Shown piece after piece: positions 12,831 to 24,960 of a stretch of 64,000 bases of DNA. The first letter of the stretch is position 1. Each line of letters begins with the position of its first letter. The notes below the pieces were generated by a model. It made no database searches. It was not told the DNA's origin and saw nothing but the letters and a program-made list of their open reading frames with translations. The DNA is from Atherix ibis (lineage: Eukaryota; Arthropoda; Insecta; Diptera; Athericidae): contig CATQJD010000005.1 in the NCBI GenBank assembly GCA_958298945.1, positions 372,001 through 436,000 of the forward strand, read 5' to 3'. The position numbers were made by a program, and so were the translations under genes.

Positions 12831-15800
12831 TAGTATGTTTAAGAGGAATATGAAGTAGTATGTTTAAGAGGAATATGAAGTAGTATATTCAAGAGGAATA
12901 TGAAGTAGTATGTTTAAGAGGAATATGAAGTAGTATGTTTAAGAGGAATATGAAGAAGTATGTTTAAGAGGAATATGAAGTAGTATGTTTAAGAGGAATA
13001 TGAAGTAGTATATTTAAGAAGAATATGAAGTAGTATATTTAAGAGGAATATGAAGAAGTATATTTAAGAGGAATATGAAGTAGTAAGTTTAAGAGGAATA
13101 TGAAGTAGTATGTTTAAGAGGAGTATGAAGTAGTATGTTTAAGAGGAATATGAAGTAGTATGTTTAAGAGGAATATGAAGCGGTATGTTTAAGAGGAATA
13201 TGAAGTACTATGTTTAAGAGGAATATGAAGTAGTATATTTAAGAGGAATATGAAGTAGTATATTTAAGAGGAATATGAAGTTGTATGTTTGAGAGGAATA
13301 TGAAGTAGTATGTTTAAGAGGAATATGAAGTAGCATGTTTAAGAGGAATATGAAGTAGTAGGTTTAAGAGGAATATGAAGTAGTATGTTTAAGAGGAATA
13401 TGAAGTAGTATATTTAAGAGCAATATGAAGTAGTATATTTAAGAGGAATATGAAGTAGTATATTTAAGAGGAATATGAAGTACTATGTTTAAGTGGAATA
13501 TGAAGTAGTATGTTTAAGAGGAATATGAAGTAGTATGTTTAAGAGGAATATGAAGTAGTATGTTTAAGAGGAATATGAAGTAGTATGTTTAAGAGGAATA
13601 TGAAGTAGTATGTTTAAGAGGAATATGAAGTAGTATGTTTAAGAGGAATATGAAGTAGTATATTTAAGAGGAATATGAAGTAGTATGTTTAAGAGGAATA
13701 TGAAGCAGTATGTTTAAGAGGAATATGAAGTAGTATGTTTACGAGGAATATGAAGTAGTATGCCTAAGAGGAATATGACGTTGTATATTTAAGAGGAATA
13801 TAAAGAAGTACATTTAAGAGGAAAATGAAGTAGTATATTTAAGAGGAATATGAAGTAGTATGTTTAAGAGGAATATGCAGTAGTATATTTAAGAGGATTA
13901 TGAAGTAGTATATTTAAGAGGAATATAAAGTAGTATGTTTAAGAGGAATATGAAGTAGAATGTTTAAGAGGATTATGAAGTAGCATATTTAACAGGAATA
14001 TGAAGTAGTATGTTTAAAAGGAATATGAAGTAGTATATTTAAGAGGAATATGAAGTAGTATATTTAAGAGGAATATGAAGTAGTATGTTTAAGATGAAAA
14101 TGAAGTTGTATATTTAAGAGGAATATGAAGTAGTATATTTAAGGGGAATATGAAGTAGTATATTTAAGAGGAATATGAAGTAGTATGTTTAAGAGAAATA
14201 TGAAGTAGTATGTTTAAGAGGAATATGAAGTAGTATGTTTAAGAGATATATGAAGTAGTATATTTAAGAGGAATATGAAGTAGTATGTTTAAGAGGAATA
14301 TAAAGTAGTTTATTTAAGAGGCATATGAAGTAGTATATTGAAGTGGAATATGAAGTAGTATATTTAAGAGGAATATGAAGTAGTATGTTTAAGAGGAATA
14401 TGAAGTTGTATATTTAAGATGAAAATGAAGTAGTATATGTAAGAGGAATATTAAGTAGTTTGTTTAAGAGGAATATGAAGTAGTATATTTAAGAAGAATA
14501 TGAAGTAGTATATTTAAGAGGAATATAAAGTAGTTAGTTTAAGAGGAATATGAAGTAGTATGTTTAAGAGGAATATGAAGTAATATGTTTAAGAGGAATA
14601 TGAAGTAGTATGTTTAAGACGAATATGAAGTATTTTGTTTAAGAGGAATATGAAGTAGAATGTTTAAGAGGAATATGAAGTAGTACGTTTAAGAGGAATA
14701 TGAAGTAGTATGTTTAAGAGGAATATGAAGTAGTATGTTTAAGAGGAATATGAAATAGTATGCTTAAGAGGAATATGACAGAGTATATTTAAGAGGAATA
14801 TGAAGTAGAATGTTTAAGAGGAATATGAAGTAGTATGTTTAAGAGGAATATGAAGTAGTACGTTTAAGAAGAATATGAAGTAGTATGTTTAAGAGGAATA
14901 TGAAGTAGTATGTTTTAGAGGAATATGAAGTAGTATGTTTAAGAGATATATGCAGTAGTATATTTAGGAGGAATATGAAGTAGTATATTTAAGAGGAATA
15001 TGAAGTAGTATGTTTAAGAGGAATATGAAGTAGTATGTTTAAGAGGAATATGAAGTAGTATATTTAAGATGAAAATGAAGTTGTATATTTAAGAGGAATA
15101 TGAAGTAGTATATTTAAGGGGAATATGAAGTAGTATGTTTAAGAGGAATATGAAGTAGTATGTTTAAGAGGAATATGAAATAGTATGCTTAAGAGGAATA
15201 TGACATAGTATATTTAAGAGGAATATGAAGTAGAATGTTTAAGAGGAATATGAAGTAGTATGTTTAAGAGGAATATGAAGTAGTACGTTTAAGAAGAATA
15301 TGAAGTAGTATGTTTAAGAGGAATATGAAGCAGTATGTTTAAGAGGAATATGAAATAATATGTTTAAGAGGAATATGAAGTAGTATATTTAAGAGGAATA
15401 TGAAGTATTATATTTAAGAGGAATATGAAGTAGTATATTTAAGAGGAATATGAAGTAGTATGTTTAAGAGGAATATAAAGAAGTATATTTAAGATAAAAA
15501 TGAAGTAGTATATTTAAGAGGAATATGAAGTAGTATATTTAAGAGGAATATGAAGTAGTATATTTAAGAGATATATGAAGTAAGATATTTAAGAGGAATA
15601 TGAAGTAGTATGTTTAAGAGGAATGTGAAGTAGTTTATTTAAGAGGAATATGAAGTAGTATATTTAAGAAGAATATGAAGTATTATGTTTAAGAGGAATA
15701 TGAAGTAGTATGTTTAGGAGGAATATGAAGTAGTATGTTTAAGAGGAATATGCAGTAGTATATTTAAGAGGAATATGAAGTAGTATGTTTAAGAGGAATA
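12800..15800 (+). repeat. Dispersed ~3 kb duplication D, copy 1
   Basis: A long ordered marker series is shared with 21.45-24.3 kb: TAGTATGTCT (12806/21446), ATATTCAAG (near 12881/21521), GCGGTATG (13181/21821), TGCCTAAG (13761/22351), TATTGAAGTGG (14336/22901), TAGTTAGTTT (14531/23096) and AGAGATATATG (15567/24132). Offsets are 8,640, then 8,590, then 8,565 bp, so copy 2 has lost three monomers in two steps. The copies are not adjacent: about 5.6 kb of other array lies between them. Confidence 0.85.
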
Positions 15801-15984
15801 TGAAGTAGTATGTTTAAGAGGAATATGAAGTAGTATGTTTAAGAGGAATATGAAGTAGTATGTTTAAGAGGAATATGAAGTAGTATGTTTAAGAGGAATA
15901 TGAAGTAGCATATTTAACAGGAATATGAAGTTGTATGTTTAAGAGGAATATGAAGTAGTATATTTAAGAGGATAATGAAGTAGT

Positions 15985-16485
15985 ATATTTAAGAGAAATA
16001 TGAAGTAGTATGTTTAAGAGGAATATGAAGTAGTATGTTTAAGAGGAATATGCAGTAGTATATTTAGGAGGAATATGAAGTAGTATATTTAAGAGGAATA
16101 TGAAGTAGTATGTTTAAGAGGAATATGAAGTAGTATGTTTAAGAGGAATATGAAGTAGTATATTTAAGATGAAAATGAAGTTGTATATTTAAGAGGAATA
16201 TGAAGTAGTATATTTAGGAGAATATGAAGTAGTATATTATAGAGGAATATGAAGTAGTATGTTTAAGAGAAATATGAAGTAGTATGTTTAAGAGGAATAT
16301 GAAGTAGTATGCTTAAGAGGAATATGAAGTAGTATATTTAGGAGGAATATGAAGTAGTATATTTAAGAAGAATATGAAGTAGCATGTTTAAGAGGTATAT
16401 GAAGTAGTATGTTTAAGAGGAATATGAAGCGGTATGTTTAAGAGGAATATGAAGTACTATGTGTAAGAGGAATATGAAGTAGTAT
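15985..16485 (+). repeat. 499-bp tandem unit E, copy 1
   Basis: Markers ATGCAG (GCAG at 16052, 16551 and 17818) and ATTATAGAGG (16236, 16735 and 18002) show two successive offsets, 499 and 1,267 bp. 499 equals twenty monomers less one base, the base lost in the TTTAGGAGAAT 24-mer at 16195-16218, whose counterparts are the TTTAGGGGAAT 24-mers at 16694-16717 and 17961-17984. The shared deletion shows that it predates the duplication. Confidence 0.87.
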
Positions 16486-17752
16486 ATTTAAGAGAAATAT
16501 GAAGTAGTATGTTTAAGAGGAATATGAAGTAGTATGTTTAAGAGGAATATGCAGTAGTATATTTAGGAGGAATATGAAGTAGTATATTTAAGAGGAATAT
16601 GAAGTAGTATGTTTAAGAGGAATAAGAAGTAGTGTGTTTTAGAGGAATATGAAGTAGTATATTTAAGATGAAACTGAAGTTGTATATTTAAGAGGAATAT
16701 GAAGTAGTATATTTAGGGGAATATGAAGTAGTATATTATAGAGGAATATGAAGTAGTATGTTTAAGAGAAATATGAAGTAGTATGTTTAAGAGGAATATG
16801 AAGTAGTATGCTTAAGAGGAATATGAAGTAGTTTATTTATAAGGAATATGAAGTAGTATATTTAAGAAGAATATGAAGTAGCATGTTTAAGAGGTATATG
16901 AAGTAGTATGTTGTAGAGGAATATGAAGCGGTATGTTTAAGAGGAATATGAAGTACTATGTTTAAGAGGAATATGAAGTAGTATATTTAAGAGGAATATG
17001 AAGTAGTATATTTAAGAGGAATATGAAGTTGTATGTTTGAGAGGAATATGAAGTAGTATGTTTAAGAGGAATATGAAGTAGCATGTTTAAGAGGAATATG
17101 AAGTAGTAGGCTTAAGAGAAATATGAAGTAGTATGTTTAAGAGGAATATGAAGTAGTATATTTAAGAGAAATATGAAGTTTTATATTTAAGAGGAATATG
17201 AAGTAGTATATTTAAGAGGAATATGAAGTACTATGTTTAAGTGGAATATGAAGTAGTATGTTTAAGAGGAATATGAAGTAGTATGTTTAAGAGGAATATG
17301 AAGTAGTATGTGTAAGAGGAATATGAAGTAGTATGTTTAAGAGGAATATGAAGTAGTATGTTTAAGAGGAATATGAAGTAGTATGTTTAAGAGGAATATG
17401 AAGTAGTATATTTAAGAGGAATATGAAGTAGTATGTTTAAGAGGAATATGAAGTAGTAGGTTTAAGAGGAATATGAAGTAGTATGTTTAAGAGGAATATG
17501 AAGTAGTATGCCTAAGAGGAATATGAAGTTGTATATTTAAGAGGAATATGAAGAAGTACATTTAAGAGGAAAATGAAGTAGTATATTTAAGAGGAATATG
17601 CAGTAGTATATTTAAGAGGAATATGAAGTAGTATATTTAAGAGGAATATGAAGTTTAAGAGGAATATGAAGTAGTATGTTTAAGAGGAATATGAAGTAGC
17701 ATATTTAACAGGAATATGAAGTATTATGTTTAAAAGGAATATGAAGTAGTAT
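16486..17752 (+). repeat. 1,267-bp tandem unit E, copy 2
   Basis: Matches 17753 onward at an offset of 1,267 bp (TGCCTAAG with CCT at 17511 and 18778; GCAG at 16551 and 17818). After 17643 the offset becomes 1,274 bp (AACAGG monomer, C at 17709 and 18983). The reason is a private 7-bp deletion in the 18-mer at 17643-17660. The left third of this unit is also a 499-bp duplicate of 15985-16485. Confidence 0.87.
17643..17660 (+). repeat. 18-bp truncated monomer (shortest in the window)
   Basis: The monomer reads GGAATATGAAG directly followed by TTTAAGA, so TAGTATG (bases 12-18) is missing. The equivalent monomer in the next 1,267-bp copy, near 18910, is intact, so the deletion happened after the duplication. 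It moves the monomer phase by seven. Confidence 0.92.
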
Positions 17753-19026
17753 ATTTAAGAGAAATATGAAGTAGTATGTTTAAGAGGAATATGAAGTAGT
17801 ATGTTTAAGAGGAATATGCAGTAGTATATTTAGGAGGAATATGAAGTAGTATATTTAAGAGGAATATGAAGTAGTATGTTTAAGAGGAATATGAAGTAGT
17901 GTGTTTAAGAGGAATATGAAGTAGTATATTTAAGATGAAAATGAAGTTGTATATTTAAGAGGAATATGAAGTAGTATATTTAGGGGAATATGAAGTAGTA
18001 TATTATAGAGGAATATGAAGTAGTATGTTTAAGAGAAATATGAAGTAGTATGTTTAAGAGGAATATGAAGTAGTATGCTTAAGAGGAATATGAAGTAGTA
18101 TATTTAGGAGGAATATGAAGTAGTATATTTAAGAAGAATATGAAGTAGCATGTTTAAAAGGTATATGAAGTAGTATGTTTAAGAGGAATATGAAGCGGTA
18201 TGTTTAAGAGGAATATGAAGTACTATGTTTAAGAGGAATATGAAGTAGTATATTTAAGAGAAATATGAAGTAGTATATTTAAGAGGAATATGAAGTTGTA
18301 TGTTTGAGAGGAATATGAATTAGTATGTTTAAGAGGAATATGAAGTAGCATGTTTAAGAGGAATATGAAGTAGTAGGCTTAAGAGAAATATGAAGTAGTA
18401 TGTTTAAGAGGAATATGAAGTAGTATATTTAAGAGGAATATGAAGTATTATATTTAAGAGGAATATGAAGTAGTATATTTAAGAGGAATATAAAGTACTA
18501 TGTTTAAGTGGAATATGAAGTAGTATGTTTAAGAGGAATATGAAGTAGTATGTTTAAGAGGAATATGAAGTAGTATGTGTAAGAGGAATATGAAGTAGTA
18601 TGTTTAAGAGGAATATGAAGTAGTATGTTTAAGAGGAATATGAAGTAGTATGTTTAAGAGGAATATGAAGTAGTATATTTAAGAGGAATATGAAGTAGTA
18701 TGTTTAAGAGGAATATGAAGTAGTAGGTTTAAGAGGAATATGAAGTAGTATGTTTAAGAGGAATATGAAGTAGTATGCCTAAGAGGAATATGAAGTTGTA
18801 TATTTAAGAGGAATATGAAGAAGTACATTTAAGAGGAAAATGAAGTAGTATATTTAAGAGGAATATACAGTAGTATATTTAAGAGGAATATGAAGTAGTA
18901 TATTTAAGAGGAATATGAAGTAGTATGTTTAAGAGAAATATGAAGTAGTATGTTTAAGAGGAATATGAAGTAGCATATTTAACAGGAATATGAAGTATTA
19001 TGTTTAAAAGGAATATGAAGTAGTAT
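17753..19026 (+). repeat. 1,267/1,274-bp unit E, copy 3
   Basis: Follows copy 2 directly and repeats its markers in order: ATGCAG/TTTAGGAGG, GATGAAAATG, TTTAGGGG, ATTATAGAGG, GCGGTATG, GTACTATG, GTTTGAGAGG, GTAGGCTTAAG, TGCCTAAG and AACAGG. It retains the 24-mer at 17961-17984 and lacks the 18-mer deletion. Confidence 0.85.
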
Positions 19027-19394
19027 ATTTTAGAGGAATATGAAGTAGTATATTTAAGAGGAATATGAAGTAGTATGCTTAAGAGGAATATGAAGTAGTA
19101 TGTTTAAGAGAAATATGAAGTTGTATATTTAAGATAAAAATGAAGTAGTATAAGTAAGAGGAATATTAAGTAGTATGTTTAAGAGGAATATGAAGTAGTA
19201 TATGTAAGAAGAATATGAAGTAGTATATTTAAGAAGAATATGAAGTAGTATGTTTAAGAGGAATATGAAGTAGTATGTTTAAGAGGAATATGAAGTAGTA
19301 TGTTTAAGAGGAATATGAAGTAGTATGTTTAAGAGGAATATGAAATAGTATGCTTAAGAGGAATATGACATAGTATATTTAAGAGGAATATGAA

Positions 19395-19651
19395 GTAGTA
19401 TATTTAAGAGGAATTTGAAGTAGTATGTTTAAGAGGAATAAGAAGTAGTATGTTTAAGAGGAATATGAAGTAGTATGTTTAAGAGGAATATAAAGTAGTA
19501 AATTTAAGAGGAATATGAAGTAGTATGTTTAAGAGGAATATGAAGTAGTATATTTAAGAGAAATATACTACTTTAAGGGGAATATGAAGTAGTATATTTA
19601 AGAGGAATATGAAGTAGTATGTTTAAGAGAAATATGAAGTAGTATGTTTAA
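19395..19651 (+). repeat. 257-bp tandem duplication, copy 1
   Basis: The segment is repeated immediately at 19652-19908 with two or so substitutions. The joint is inside a monomer: at 19651/19652 a monomer reading GTTTAA runs straight into GTAGTATATTTAAG. This makes a fused 38-bp unit at 19629-19666. 257 is not a multiple of 25 because the unit includes a 19-bp monomer (-6) and the 13-bp joint excess. Both copies carry the inverted-core monomer. Confidence 0.93.
19560..19578 (+). repeat. 19-bp monomer with inverted 9-bp core, copy 1
   Basis: The monomer is GAAAT, then ATACTACTT at 19565-19573, then TAAGG. ATACTACTT is the exact reverse complement of the consensus core AAGTAGTAT (monomer bases 9-17). 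The three bases on each side of the core (ATG and GTT in the consensus) are missing, giving 25 - 6 = 19. This is one of only two opposite-strand core segments I noticed; the other is its duplicate at 19817. A short template switch or hairpin-mediated inversion during replication would explain it. It can pair with the upright cores next to it to form a hairpin. Confidence 0.9.
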
Positions 19652-19666
19652 GTAGTATATTTAAGA
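19629..19666 (+). repeat. 38-bp fused monomer at the 257-bp duplication joint
   Basis: This unit has 25 + 13 bases between successive GAAAT starts (19629 and 19667) and two core-like segments, GTAGTATG and GTAGTATA. It is the only interval in the window with such an excess. Its internal joint near 19651 coincides with the start of the second 257-bp copy, so it is the scar of an exchange between out-of-register monomers. Confidence 0.9.
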
Positions 19667-19908
19667 GAAATATGAAGTAGTATGTTTAAGAGGAATAAGA
19701 AGTAGTATGTTTAAGAGGAATATGAAGTAGTATGTTTAAGAGGAATATAAAGTAGTAAATTTAAGAGGAATATGAAGTAGTATGTTTAAGAGGAATATGA
19801 AGTAGTATATTTAAGAGAAATATACTACTTTAAGGGGAATATGAAGTAGTATATTTAAGAGGAATATGAAGTAGTATGTTTAAGAGAAATATGAAGTAGT
19901 ATGTTTAA
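19652..19908 (+). repeat. 257-bp tandem duplication, copy 2
   Basis: Second copy of 19395-19651, with the same series: GGAATAAGAAG, GAATATAAAG with GTAAATTTAAG, the inverted-core monomer (here at 19817-19835) and GGGGAAT. After 19908 the array returns to ordinary monomers. Confidence 0.93.
19817..19835 (+). repeat. 19-bp monomer with inverted 9-bp core, copy 2
   Basis: Same arrangement as at 19560-19578, with ATACTACTT at 19822-19830. It lies exactly 257 bp downstream, so it was carried by the tandem duplication and is not an independent inversion. Confidence 0.9.
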
Positions 19909-20999
19909 GAGGAATATGAAGTAGTATGCTTAAGAGGAATATGAAGTAGTATATTTAGGAAGAATATGAAGTAGTATATTTAAGAATAATATGAAGTAGA
20001 ATGTTTAAGAGGTATATGAAGAAGTATATTGAAGTGGAATATGAAGTAGTATATTTAAGAGGAATATGAAGTAGTATGTTTAAGAGGAATATGAAGTTGT
20101 ATATTTAAGATAAAAATGAAGTAGTATATGTCAGAGGAATATTAAGTATTATGTTTAAGAGGAATATGAAGTAGTATATGTAAGAAGAATATGAAGTAGT
20201 ATATTTAAGAAGAATATGAAGTAGTATGTTTAAGAGGAATATAAAGTAGTATGTTTAAGAGGAATATGAAGTAGTATGTTTAAGAGGAATATGAAGTAGT
20301 ATGTTTAAGAGGAATATGAAATAGTATGCTTAAGAGGAATATGACATAGTATATTTAAGAGGAATATGAAGTAGAATGTTTAAGAGGAATATGAAGTAGT
20401 ATGTTTAAGAGGAATATGAAGTAGTACGTTTAAGAAGAATATGAAGTAGTATGTTTAAGAGGAATATGAAGTAGCATGTTTAAGACGAATATGAAGTAAT
20501 ATGTTTAAGAGGAATATGAAGTAGTATATTTAAGAGGAATATGAAGTAGTATATTTAAGAGGAATATGAAGTAGTATATTTAAGAGGAATATGAAGTAGT
20601 ATGTTCAAGAGGAATGTGAAGTAGTATATTTAAGAGGAATATGAAGTAGTACATTTAAGAGGAATATGAAGTAGTATGCTTAAGAGGAATATGAAGTAGT
20701 ATGTTTAAGAGGAATATGAAGTATTATGTTAAAGAGGAATATGAAGTAGTATGTTTAAGAGGAATATGAAGTAGTATATTTAAGAGGAATATGAAGTAGT
20801 ATATTTAAGGGGAATATGAAGTAGTATATTTAAGAAGAATATGAAGTAGTATGTTTAAGTGGAATATGAAGTAGTCTGTTTAAGAGCAATATGAAGTAGT
20901 ATGTTTAAGAGGAATATGAAGTAGTGTATTTAAGAGGAATATGAAGTAGTATATTTAAGATTAATATGAACTAGTATGTTTAAGAGGAATATGAAATAG

Positions 21000-21400
21000 T
21001 ATGTTTTAGAGGAATATCAAATAGTATGTTTAAGAGGAATATGAAGTAGTATATTTAAGTGGAATATGAAGTAGTATATATAAGAGGAATATGAAGTATT
21101 ATGTTTAAGAGGAATATGAAGTAGTATATTTAAGAGGAATATGAAGTAGTATGTTTAAGAGGAATGTGAAGTAGTATATTTAAGAGGAATATGAAGTAGT
21201 ATGTTTAAGAGGATAATGAAGTAGTATATTTAAGAGGAATATGAAGTAGTACGTTTAAGAGGAATAGAAGTAGAATATTTAAGAGGAATATGAAGTAGTA
21301 TGTTTAAGAGGAATATGAAGTAGTATATTTAAGAGGAATACGAAGTAGTATATTTAAGAGGAATATGAAGTAGTATGTTTAAGAGGAATATGAAGAAGTA
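21000..21400 (+). repeat. Dispersed block F, copy 1 (partner about 12.2 kb away)
   Basis: Shares rare markers with 33250-33610: GGAATATCAA (21011 and 33258), GGATAATGAAG, the 24-mer in which ATATG has lost one base (GGAATAGAAG at 21261, GGAGTAGAAG at 33483) and GAATACGAAG. The offset is 12,247 bp, then 12,222 bp, so one monomer differs. It is the most distant duplicated pair I could confirm in the window. Confidence 0.82.
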
Positions 21401-21439
21401 TGTTTAAGAGGAATATGAAGTAGTATGTTTAAGAGGAAT

Positions 21440-24300
21440 ATGAAATAGTATGTCTAAGAGGAATATGAAGTAGTATCTTTAAGAGGAATATGAAGTAGTA
21501 TGTTTAAGAGGAATATGAAGTAGTATATTCAAGAGGAATATGAAGTAGTATGTTTAAGAGGAATATGAAGTAGTATGTTTAAGAGGAATATGAAGAAGTA
21601 TGTTTAAGAGGAATATGAAGTAGTATGTTTAAGAGGAATATGAAGTAGTATATTTAAGAAGAATATGAAGTAGTATATTTAAGAGGAATATGAAGAAGTA
21701 TATTTAAGAGGAATTTGAAGTAGTAAGTTTAAGAGGAATATGAAGTAGTATGTTTAAGAGGAATATGAAATAGTATGTTTAAGAGGAATATGAAGTAGTA
21801 TGTTTAAGAGGAATATGAAGCGGTATGTTTAAGAGGAATATGATGTACTATGTTTAAGAGGAATATGAAGTAGTATATTTAAGAGGAATATGAAGTAGTA
21901 TATTTAAGAGGAATATGAAGTTGTATGTTTGAGAGGAATATGAAGTAGTATGTTTAAGAGGAATATGAAGTAGTATGTTTAAGAGGAATATGAAGTAGTA
22001 TATTTAAGAGGAATATGAAGTTGTATATTTAAGAGCAATATGAAGTAGTATAATTAAGAGGAATATGAAGTACTATGTTTAAGTGGAATGTGAAGTAGTA
22101 TATTTAAGAGGAATATGAAGTAGTATGTTTAAGAGGAATATGAAGTAGTATGTTTAAGAGGAATATGAAGTAGTATGTTTAAGAGGAATATGAAGTAGTA
22201 TGTTTAAGAGGAATATGAAGTAGTATGTTTAAGAAGAATATGAAGTAGTATATTTAAGAGGAATATGAAGTAGTATGTTTAAGAGGAATATGAAGTAGTA
22301 TGTTTAAGAGGAATATGAAGTAATATGTTTAAGAGGAATATGAAGTAGTATGCCTAAGAGGAATATGAAGTTGTATATTTAAGAGGAATATGAAGAAGTA
22401 CATTTAAGAGGAAAATGAAGTAGTATATTTAAGAGGAATATGAAGTACTATGTTTAAGAGGAATATGCAGTAGTATATTTAAGAGGAATATGAAGTAGTA
22501 TATTTAAGAGGAATATGAAGTAGTATGTTTAAGAGGAATATGAAGTAGTATGTTTAAGAGGAATATGAAGTAGCATATTTAACAGGAATATGAAGTAGTA
22601 TGTTTAAAAGGAATATGAAGTAGTATATTTAAGAGGAATATGAAGTAGTATATTTAAGAGGAATATGAAGTAGTTTATTTAAGAGGAATATGAAGTAGTA
22701 TGTTTAAAAGAAATATGCAGTAGTATATTTAGGAGGAATATGAAGTTGTATATTTAAGAGGAATATGAAGTAGTATGTTTAAGAGGAATATGAAGTAGTA
22801 TGTTTAAGAGGATTATGAAGTAGTATATTTAAGAGGAATATGAAGTAGTATGTTTAAGAGGAATATAAAGTAGTATATTTAATAGGCATATGAAGTAGTA
22901 TATTGAAGTGGAATATGAAGTAGTATATTTAAGAGGAATATGAAGTAGTATGTTTAAGAGGAATATGAAGTTGTATATTTAAGATGAAAATGAAGTAGTA
23001 TATGTAAGAGGAAAATTAAGTAGTATGTTTAAGAGGAATATGAAGTAGTATATTTAAGAAGAATATGAAGTAGTATATTTAAGAGGAATATAAAGTAGTT
23101 AGTTTAAGAGGAATATGAAGTAGTATGTTCAAGAGGAATATGAAGTAATATGTTTAAGAGGAATATGAAGTAGTATGTTTAAGACGAATATGAAGTAGTA
23201 TGTTTAAGAGGAATATGAAGTAGTATGTTTAAGAGGAATATGAAGTAGTATGTTTAAGAGGAATATGAAGTAGTATGTTTAAGAGGAATATGAAGTAGTA
23301 TGTTTAAGAGGAATATGAAATAGTATGCTTAAGAGGAATATGACATAGTATATTTAAGAGGAATATGAAGTAGAAAGTTTAAGAGGAATATGAAGTAGTA
23401 TGTTTAAGAGGAATATGAAGTAGTACGTTTAAGAAGAATATAAAGTAGTATGTTTAAGAGGAATATGACGTAGTATGTTTAAGAGGAATATGAAGTTGTA
23501 TGTTTAAGAGAAATATGCAGTAGTATATTTGGGAGGAATATGAAGTAGTATATTTAAGAGGAATATGAAGTAGTATGTTTAAGAGGAATATGAAGTAGTA
23601 TGTTTAAGAGGAATATGAAGTAGTATATTTAAGATGAAAATGAAGTTGTATATTTAAGAGGAATATGAAGTAGTATATTTAAGGGGAATATGAAGTAGTA
23701 TGTTTAAGAGAAATATGAAGTAGTATGTTTAAGAGGAATATGAAATAGTATGCTTAAGAGGAATATGACATAGTATATTTAAGAGGAATATGAAGTAGAA
23801 TATTTAAGAGGAATATGAAGTAGTATGTTTAAGAATAATATGCAGTAGTACGTTTAAGAAGAATATGAAGTAGTATGTTTAAGAGGAATATGAAGTAGTA
23901 TGTTTAAGAGGAATATGAAGTAATATGTTTAAGAGGAATATGAAGTAGTATATTTAAGAGGAATATGAAGTAGTATATTTAAGAGGAATATGAAGTAGTA
24001 TATTTAAGAGGAATATGAAGTAGTATGTTTAAGAGGAATATAAAGTAGTATATTTAAGATGAAAATGAAGTAGTATATTTAAGAGGAATATGAAGTAGTA
24101 TATTTAAGAGGAATATGAAGTAGTATATTTAAGAGATATATGAAGTATGATATTTAAGAGGAATATGAAGTTGTATGTTTAAGAGGAATGTGAAGTAGTA
24201 TATTTAAGAGGAATATGAGGTAGTATATTTAAGAGGAATATGAAGTAGTATGTTTAAGAGGAATATGAAGTAGTATGTTTAGGAGGAATATGAAGTAGTA
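21440..24300 (+). repeat. Dispersed ~3 kb duplication D, copy 2
   Basis: Partner of 12.8-15.8 kb. Its right end carries GAAGTATGATATTT (ATGATA at 24147) where copy 1 has GAAGTAAGATATTT near 15577. The ATGATA form was then amplified further right, at 25697, 27571, 28796 and 31220. This block therefore links the left-hand duplications with those of 24-32 kb. Confidence 0.83.
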
Positions 24301-24360
24301 TGTTTAGGAGGAATATGAAGTAGTATATTTAAGAGGAATATGAAGTAGTATATTTAAGAG

Positions 24361-24960
24361 GAATATGAAGTAGTATGCTTAAGAGGAATATGAAGTAGTA
24401 TATTTAAAAGGAATATGAAGAAGTATATTTAAGAGGAAAATGCAGTAGTAAATTTAAGAGGAATATGAAGTAGTATGTTTAAGAGGAATATGAAGTAGTA
24501 TATTTAAGAGGAATATGAAGTAGTATATTTAAGAGGAATATGAAGTAGTATGTTTAAGAGGAATATGAAGTAGTATGTTTAAGAGGAATATGAAGTAGCA
24601 TATTTAACAGGAATATGAAGTAGTATGTTTAAGAGGAATATGAAGTAGTATATTTAAGAGGAATATGAAGTAGTAAATTTAAGAGGAATATGAAGTAGTA
24701 TGTTTAAGAGGAATATGAAGTAGTATGTTTAAGACGAATATGAAGTAGTATGCTTAAGAGAAATATGCAGTAGTATATTTAGGAGGAATATGAAGTAATA
24801 TATTTAAGAGGAATATGAAGTAGTATGTTTAAGAGGAATATGAAGAAGTATGTTTAAGAGGAATATGAAGTAGTATATTTCAGATGAAAATGAAGTTGTA
24901 TATTTAAGAGGAATATGAAGTAGTATATTTAAGGGGAATATGAAGTAGTATATTTAAGAG
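24361..24960 (+). repeat. 600-bp tandem duplication, copy 1
   Basis: A 24-monomer unit followed directly by its copy. TAGTATGCTT occurs at 24371 and 24971 and TGCTTAAGAGAAATATGCAG at 24751 and 25351, exactly 600 bp apart. The same leading series occurs a third time from 25921 at an offset of 1,550 bp (62 monomers), together with the ATGATA monomer (24147 and 25697). The 600-bp event therefore lies inside a larger 1,550-bp repeat. Confidence 0.9.

Noticed and set aside
19560..19835. Inverted repeats as a transposon terminus or target site
   Set aside because: The inverted segment is only nine bases, lies inside satellite monomers and has no element between the copies beyond ordinary monomers.
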